Shown: positions 6,426 to 9,392 of the stretch, one piece after another
How the letters are laid out: every line of letters begins with the position of its first letter
How positions within the stretch are numbered: the stretch's first letter is position 1
Assembly: GCA_023435545.1 (NCBI GenBank)
Contig: JAEYRQ010000343.1
Location: 1 to 9,392 of the forward strand
DNA: 9,392 nucleotides
Reading direction: 5' to 3'
DNA from: Pseudomonadota bacterium
Lineage (GTDB): Bacteria > Pseudomonadota > Alphaproteobacteria > Rhizobiales > Tepidamorphaceae
Made by a program: the position numbers and the translations under genes
The notes under the pieces: model-generated
The model's database searches: none
Told to the model about the DNA's origin: nothing
Seen by the model: only the letters and a program-made list of their open reading frames with translations

Positions 6426-8195
6426 TTACGGGTCGAAATCGACCTCGTGCTCGGACAGATACGCGTCGATGGCCGCGCCGAGCGTCGGATAGAAGCTGCC
6501 CTCGCCGAGTTGGCCCATGAGTTCGAAGCGCCGGAGCTTGTCCTTGACCGGGTCCTTCATCTCAGCGAAACGGAGCTCGATGCCGCTCTGAGCAAGGCTC
6601 GATTCCAGCTCGGAGAGCATATCCGCCGAGGTGACGTCCACGCTGGTGATGGGCTCGGCGGTGAGGATCACCCTGCGCACCGGCGTTGGAGACTGGGCGA
6701 TCGCCCGGTTGAGGCTCTGGCTGAACAGCTCCGAGTTCGCGAAGAAGAGCGGCGCGTCCCAGCGGAAGATGACCAGACCGGGAATGAGCCGTGCCGCCGG
6801 ATAGCGCCTCAGGTCGTGATAGCCTCGCAGGCCGTCCACCCTGCCGAGAACCGCCGAGTAGGGCCGCCAGCCGTCCCACAGGAACTCGATGACCGCCAGC
6901 ACGACGGCAAGCCCGATGCCCTGAATCGCGCCCAGCACCGCCACTCCGAGGAAGCAGGTGATCGACAGCCAGAATTCCCAACGCTGGATGCGGTAGATGC
7001 GGGCGAGGTCCTTGAACTCGAACAGGCCGATCGCGGCAGCGATCACCACTGCGGCCAGCGCGCTGCTCGGCAGGTCCGACAGCAAATTCGGTGCCAGCAC
7101 CAGGAGAAGCGTGACGCCTGCGGCGCCGACGACACCCGTCAGCTGGGTCTTTGCGCCGGCCGATTCCGCCACCGGCGTGCGTGAGGAACTGCTGCTGATC
7201 GGAAAGCCCTGGAAGAAGCCTGCGGCAAGGTTCGCCGCGCCCAGGCCGATCATCTCCTGATTGGGGTCGACATTCGTTCGGGTGCGAGCGGCGTAGACGC
7301 GCGACAGCACGCTCGTGTCGGCGAAGGACACCATCGCCACCGCGCAGCCACCGATGATCACCGGAACCAGGTCGCTCGGCTGGAGCCACGGGATCGCGAA
7401 GGCGGGCAGGCCCTGCGGCAAGGGCCCCAGCACCTTGACGCCGGCAATTTCGCCCAATCCCAGCAGGCTGACGGCCAGGGTCGCGCCGACGACCGCGATG
7501 AGGACGGCATAAGGCCCTGTCCAGCGCTTCGAGAGGAGGATCACAGCGAGCGTGGCGGCTCCGATCGCGAACGCGGTCCAGTTCGTCTGCCCCGCTGCCA
7601 CGGCTCCGGCCATCGCCCAGAGGTCGTGGATCGGTCCGGTGCTCTCGATCGAAGCCTCGAAGAGCTTCGGGAGTTGGCTGACGATGACCGTGAGCGCGAT
7701 CCCGTTCATGTAGCCGTACCGGATCGGCTTGGAGAGGAGTTCCGTGATGAAGCCGAGTCGGAAGAGCCCGGCGAGGATGCAGACGAGGCCGGCAACGACC
7801 GCCATGGCGCCGGCCAGCGCCACCGCACGGGCAGGGTCACCTGCGGACAGCGGGAGAATGGTCGCAAGGATGAGGGTCGCCAGCGAAGAATCCGGCCCAA
7901 GAACCAGGATGCGGCTCGGGCCGAACAGCGCGTACACGAGCAGCGGGATGATGGTCGCGTAGAGTCCATAAATGCCGGGCACGCCCGATGCGACGGCGTA
8001 GGCGATGCCGACCGGGACCAGCATGGCGGACAGCACGAGCCCCGCCACGAGGTCGTTGGGCAGCCAGGCGAGCTGGTAGGTCCTCGCGGTCTGGAGCCCC
8101 GGCAGCCAGCGGAGCCAGTCAGCCTGTCTTGCCGGGGCGACCGGGGGAAGCGGGTCCATCTGCGGAGGCATCTCGAGTGGTGACTGTGTACTCAT
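6426..8195 (-). CDS. SulP-family anion transporter with STAS domain
   Basis: The protein is an inner-membrane carrier of the SulP/SLC26 family, which moves sulfate, bicarbonate or other anions, usually with H+ or Na+. It is 589 aa, typical for bacterial members. After a proline-rich cytoplasmic N-terminus (1-40) come hydrophobic segments covering about 45-440. They include the family region GIYGLYATIIPLLVYALFG (74-92) followed by LGPDSS, and the second conserved block FFQGFPISSSSSRTPVAESAG (about 327-347), where many relatives have SGS-x-SRT. The C-terminal STAS domain (about 470-585) contains ILTAEPITSVDVTSADML, the usual loop before its conserved helix. The ribosome site GGAAGGG lies 8 bases before the ATG. 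It begins about 36 nt after the Ca2+/H+ antiporter gene and is probably cotranscribed with it. Substrate cannot be told from sequence; sulfate and bicarbonate are equally plausible. Confidence 0.93.
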   Translation of the reverse strand: MSTQSPLEMPPQMDPLPPVAPARQADWLRWLPGLQTARTYQLAWLPNDLVAGLVLSAMLVPVGIAYAVASGVPGIYGLYATIIPLLVYALFGPSRILVLGPDSSLATLILATILPLSAGDPARAVALAGAMAVVAGLVCILAGLFRLGFITELLSKPIRYGYMNGIALTVIVSQLPKLFEASIESTGPIHDLWAMAGAVAAGQTNWTAFAIGAATLAVILLSKRWTGPYAVLIAVVGATLAVSLLGLGEIAGVKVLGPLPQGLPAFAIPWLQPSDLVPVIIGGCAVAMVSFADTSVLSRVYAARTRTNVDPNQEMIGLGAANLAAGFFQGFPISSSSSRTPVAESAGAKTQLTGVVGAAGVTLLLVLAPNLLSDLPSSALAAVVIAAAIGLFEFKDLARIYRIQRWEFWLSITCFLGVAVLGAIQGIGLAVVLAVIEFLWDGWRPYSAVLGRVDGLRGYHDLRRYPAARLIPGLVIFRWDAPLFFANSELFSQSLNRAIAQSPTPVRRVILTAEPITSVDVTSADMLSELESSLAQSGIELRFAEMKDPVKDKLRRFELMGQLGEGSFYPTLGAAIDAYLSEHEVDFDP

Positions 8196-8231
8196 CGATG
8201 CAACCCTTCCGACTTCACCCTTGTCTGTCGC

Positions 8232-9299
8232 CTAGTGCGGCATTTCAGGGGCGGCGAAGAATGCCAGGCCCAGGATCAGGTAGACCGCCAGTAGCTGCAC
8301 GCCCTTGAGCCAGTCGGAGCGGCCGTCGCCCGCGACCTGCCCGGTGATCAGCACCGCCAGGAGCACCGTCAGCACCAGCCCCGGAGTGAATACCAGGTCG
8401 AGTGGCGTCGGCCCGATGACGAGGCTCGCCAGCACGAGTAGTGGAGCGACGAACAGCGCGACCTGGACGCTGGAGCCAATCGCGATCGACATCGTCAGAT
8501 CCATGCGGTTCTTGAGGGCGGCCGTGATAGCCGTCGCGTGTTCGGCCGCGTTGCCGAGGATCGCGACGACGAACACCCCGACGAAGATGTTGGTGAGGCC
8601 GAGGGCGTGGGCGCTCGGCTCGATCGCGCCGACCAATATCTCGCTGAGCCACGCAATGGCGACGGTCGCTGCCGCCAGGACGGCAACGGCCATGCGAACA
8701 GGCCAGACCTCACCGTGCAGTTCGCTCTCGGCGACCGCCGCACCTGAGAATAGCGCACGGTGCGTGCGCAGCGAGAACAGGAGGAACAGCACGTAGACCG
8801 CCAGCAGCACGATCGATATCGAGACGCTAACGAAGCCGATCCCGCGCGTGGCGCCTTCGGGAAGGAGCCCGCTGTAAGCCGCGGGCAGGATCAGCGCTAT
8901 GGCTGCGAGCGTCAGCAGGGTGGCCTGCGCCCGCGCGCCGGCGGGGTTGTATTGCTGCTCGCGGTGGCGCACGCCCCCGGCGAACATCGCGGCGCCCAGC
9001 ACCAGCAGGATGTTGCCGACGATCGAACCGGCGATCGACGCCTTTACGACGTCGTGCAGGCCGGCGCGGAGCGCGGCCAGCGCGATGATAAGCTCGGCCG
9101 CATTGCCGAAAGTGGCATTGAGCAGACCGCCGATACCTTCGCCCGCGCGATCCGCAAGCTGCTCGGTGGCTCGTCCCATCCATGCGGCGAGCGGGAGGAT
9201 GACGATTGCAGCGGCAAAGAAGATGAGCAAATGCCGCTCCGGCGCGAGATACTCCAGCGCGATGGCGATCGGGACGAATACCAGCAGCACGTTGAGCAT
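8232..9299 (-). CDS. cax: Ca2+/H+ antiporter, CaCA superfamily (Cax type)
   Basis: The protein exchanges cytoplasmic Ca2+ (possibly also Na+, K+ or Mn2+) for protons across the inner membrane. It is 355 aa, the normal Cax length, and almost entirely hydrophobic, with about ten to eleven membrane segments. The two inverted alpha-repeats that build the ion path are clear: NATFGNAAELIIA (61-73, key E69) followed by GSIVGNILL (91-99), and ILGNAAEHATAI (247-258, key E253) followed by GSSVQVALFVAP (275-286). The central loop (about 180-200, RTHRALFSG to ESELHGEVW) is short and only mildly acidic. An AAGGG upstream of the ATG is a modest ribosome site. It lies about 40 nt after the end of a probable upstream gene and 36 nt before the SulP gene, so the three seem to form one leftward operon. 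A role in calcium or alkaline-pH homeostasis follows from family knowledge; selectivity is inference. Confidence 0.92.
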   Translation of the reverse strand: MLNVLLVFVPIAIALEYLAPERHLLIFFAAAIVILPLAAWMGRATEQLADRAGEGIGGLLNATFGNAAELIIALAALRAGLHDVVKASIAGSIVGNILLVLGAAMFAGGVRHREQQYNPAGARAQATLLTLAAIALILPAAYSGLLPEGATRGIGFVSVSISIVLLAVYVLFLLFSLRTHRALFSGAAVAESELHGEVWPVRMAVAVLAAATVAIAWLSEILVGAIEPSAHALGLTNIFVGVFVVAILGNAAEHATAITAALKNRMDLTMSIAIGSSVQVALFVAPLLVLASLVIGPTPLDLVFTPGLVLTVLLAVLITGQVAGDGRSDWLKGVQLLAVYLILGLAFFAAPEMPH

Positions 9300-9339
9300 C
9301 TTCAGGCCCTTGTCTATGCGCGGCGGGGTTACATACGAT

Positions 9340-9392
9340 TCAGCGGCGTCCGTATTCGTCGGCGAGAATGCTGATGCTGACCAACAGTACCC
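9340..9392 (-). CDS. C-terminal end of an unidentified gene (partial)
   Basis: Reading leftwards from the window edge, one frame gives 16 residues, VLLVSISILADEYGRR, then TGA at 9342-9340. A hydrophobic stretch ending in a charged tail looks like the C-terminus of a membrane protein and has natural codon use. The stop lies 40 nt before the antiporter start, a normal operon spacing. The fragment is far too short to name, and a chance frame cannot be excluded. Confidence 0.4.
   Translation of the reverse strand, partial: VLLVSISILADEYGRR

Noticed and set aside
8760..9374. 204-codon plus-strand frame opposite the antiporter gene
   Set aside because: It is rich in Gln, Arg, Asp and Glu as the complement of hydrophobic codons. 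The opposite strand carries clear Cax repeats.

Overview
The window is GC-rich, roughly two-thirds G+C by eye, with strong third-position GC in every convincing gene. It looks like a free-living or environmental proteobacterium. An alphaproteobacterium is my best guess, based on the FixK/FNR-type palindrome, the codon use and the gene grouping. No marker gene in the window fixes the taxonomy.

Left edge (about 1-496): no convincing gene. It does hold a perfect 14-base CRP/FNR-superfamily palindrome (TTGA-N6-TCAA, 215-228). A weak -10-like hexamer (251-256) sits where a class II activated promoter would need it. A second perfect 13-base dyad (418-430) lies closer to the first gene.

Centre (497-6353, + strand): five tightly packed genes that read as one operon. 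They are a short Ptb-type phosphate acyltransferase (pta), acetate kinase (ackA), a 170-aa protein I do not recognise, a 772-aa DUF3141 protein, and a FabI-type enoyl-ACP reductase. The DUF3141 protein has an alpha/beta-hydrolase core with a PHA-synthase-like Cys nucleophile box. The two junctions I can read most clearly are a 3-nt gap with a strong Shine-Dalgarno (pta/ackA) and a 4-nt ATGA overlap (DUF3141/fabI). Pta and AckA would convert acyl-CoA to acyl phosphate and then to acid plus ATP. FabI consumes NAD(P)H while reducing enoyl thioesters, and the DUF3141 protein probably acts on an acyl thioester or ester. With the FNR/FixK-like site upstream, the simplest reading is an oxygen-limitation module that handles surplus acyl-CoA and reducing power. 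That reading is inference; the roles of the DUF3141 and 170-aa proteins are not established.

Right part (6426-9392, - strand): a convergent group transcribed leftwards. It holds the end of an unidentified gene (9340-9392, tentative), a Cax-type Ca2+/H+ antiporter and a SulP anion transporter with a C-terminal STAS domain, separated by about 36-40 nt. The 72-nt gap between fabI and the SulP gene contains a 7-bp hairpin that may end transcription. No tRNA, rRNA, insertion sequence, CRISPR array or phage gene was seen.
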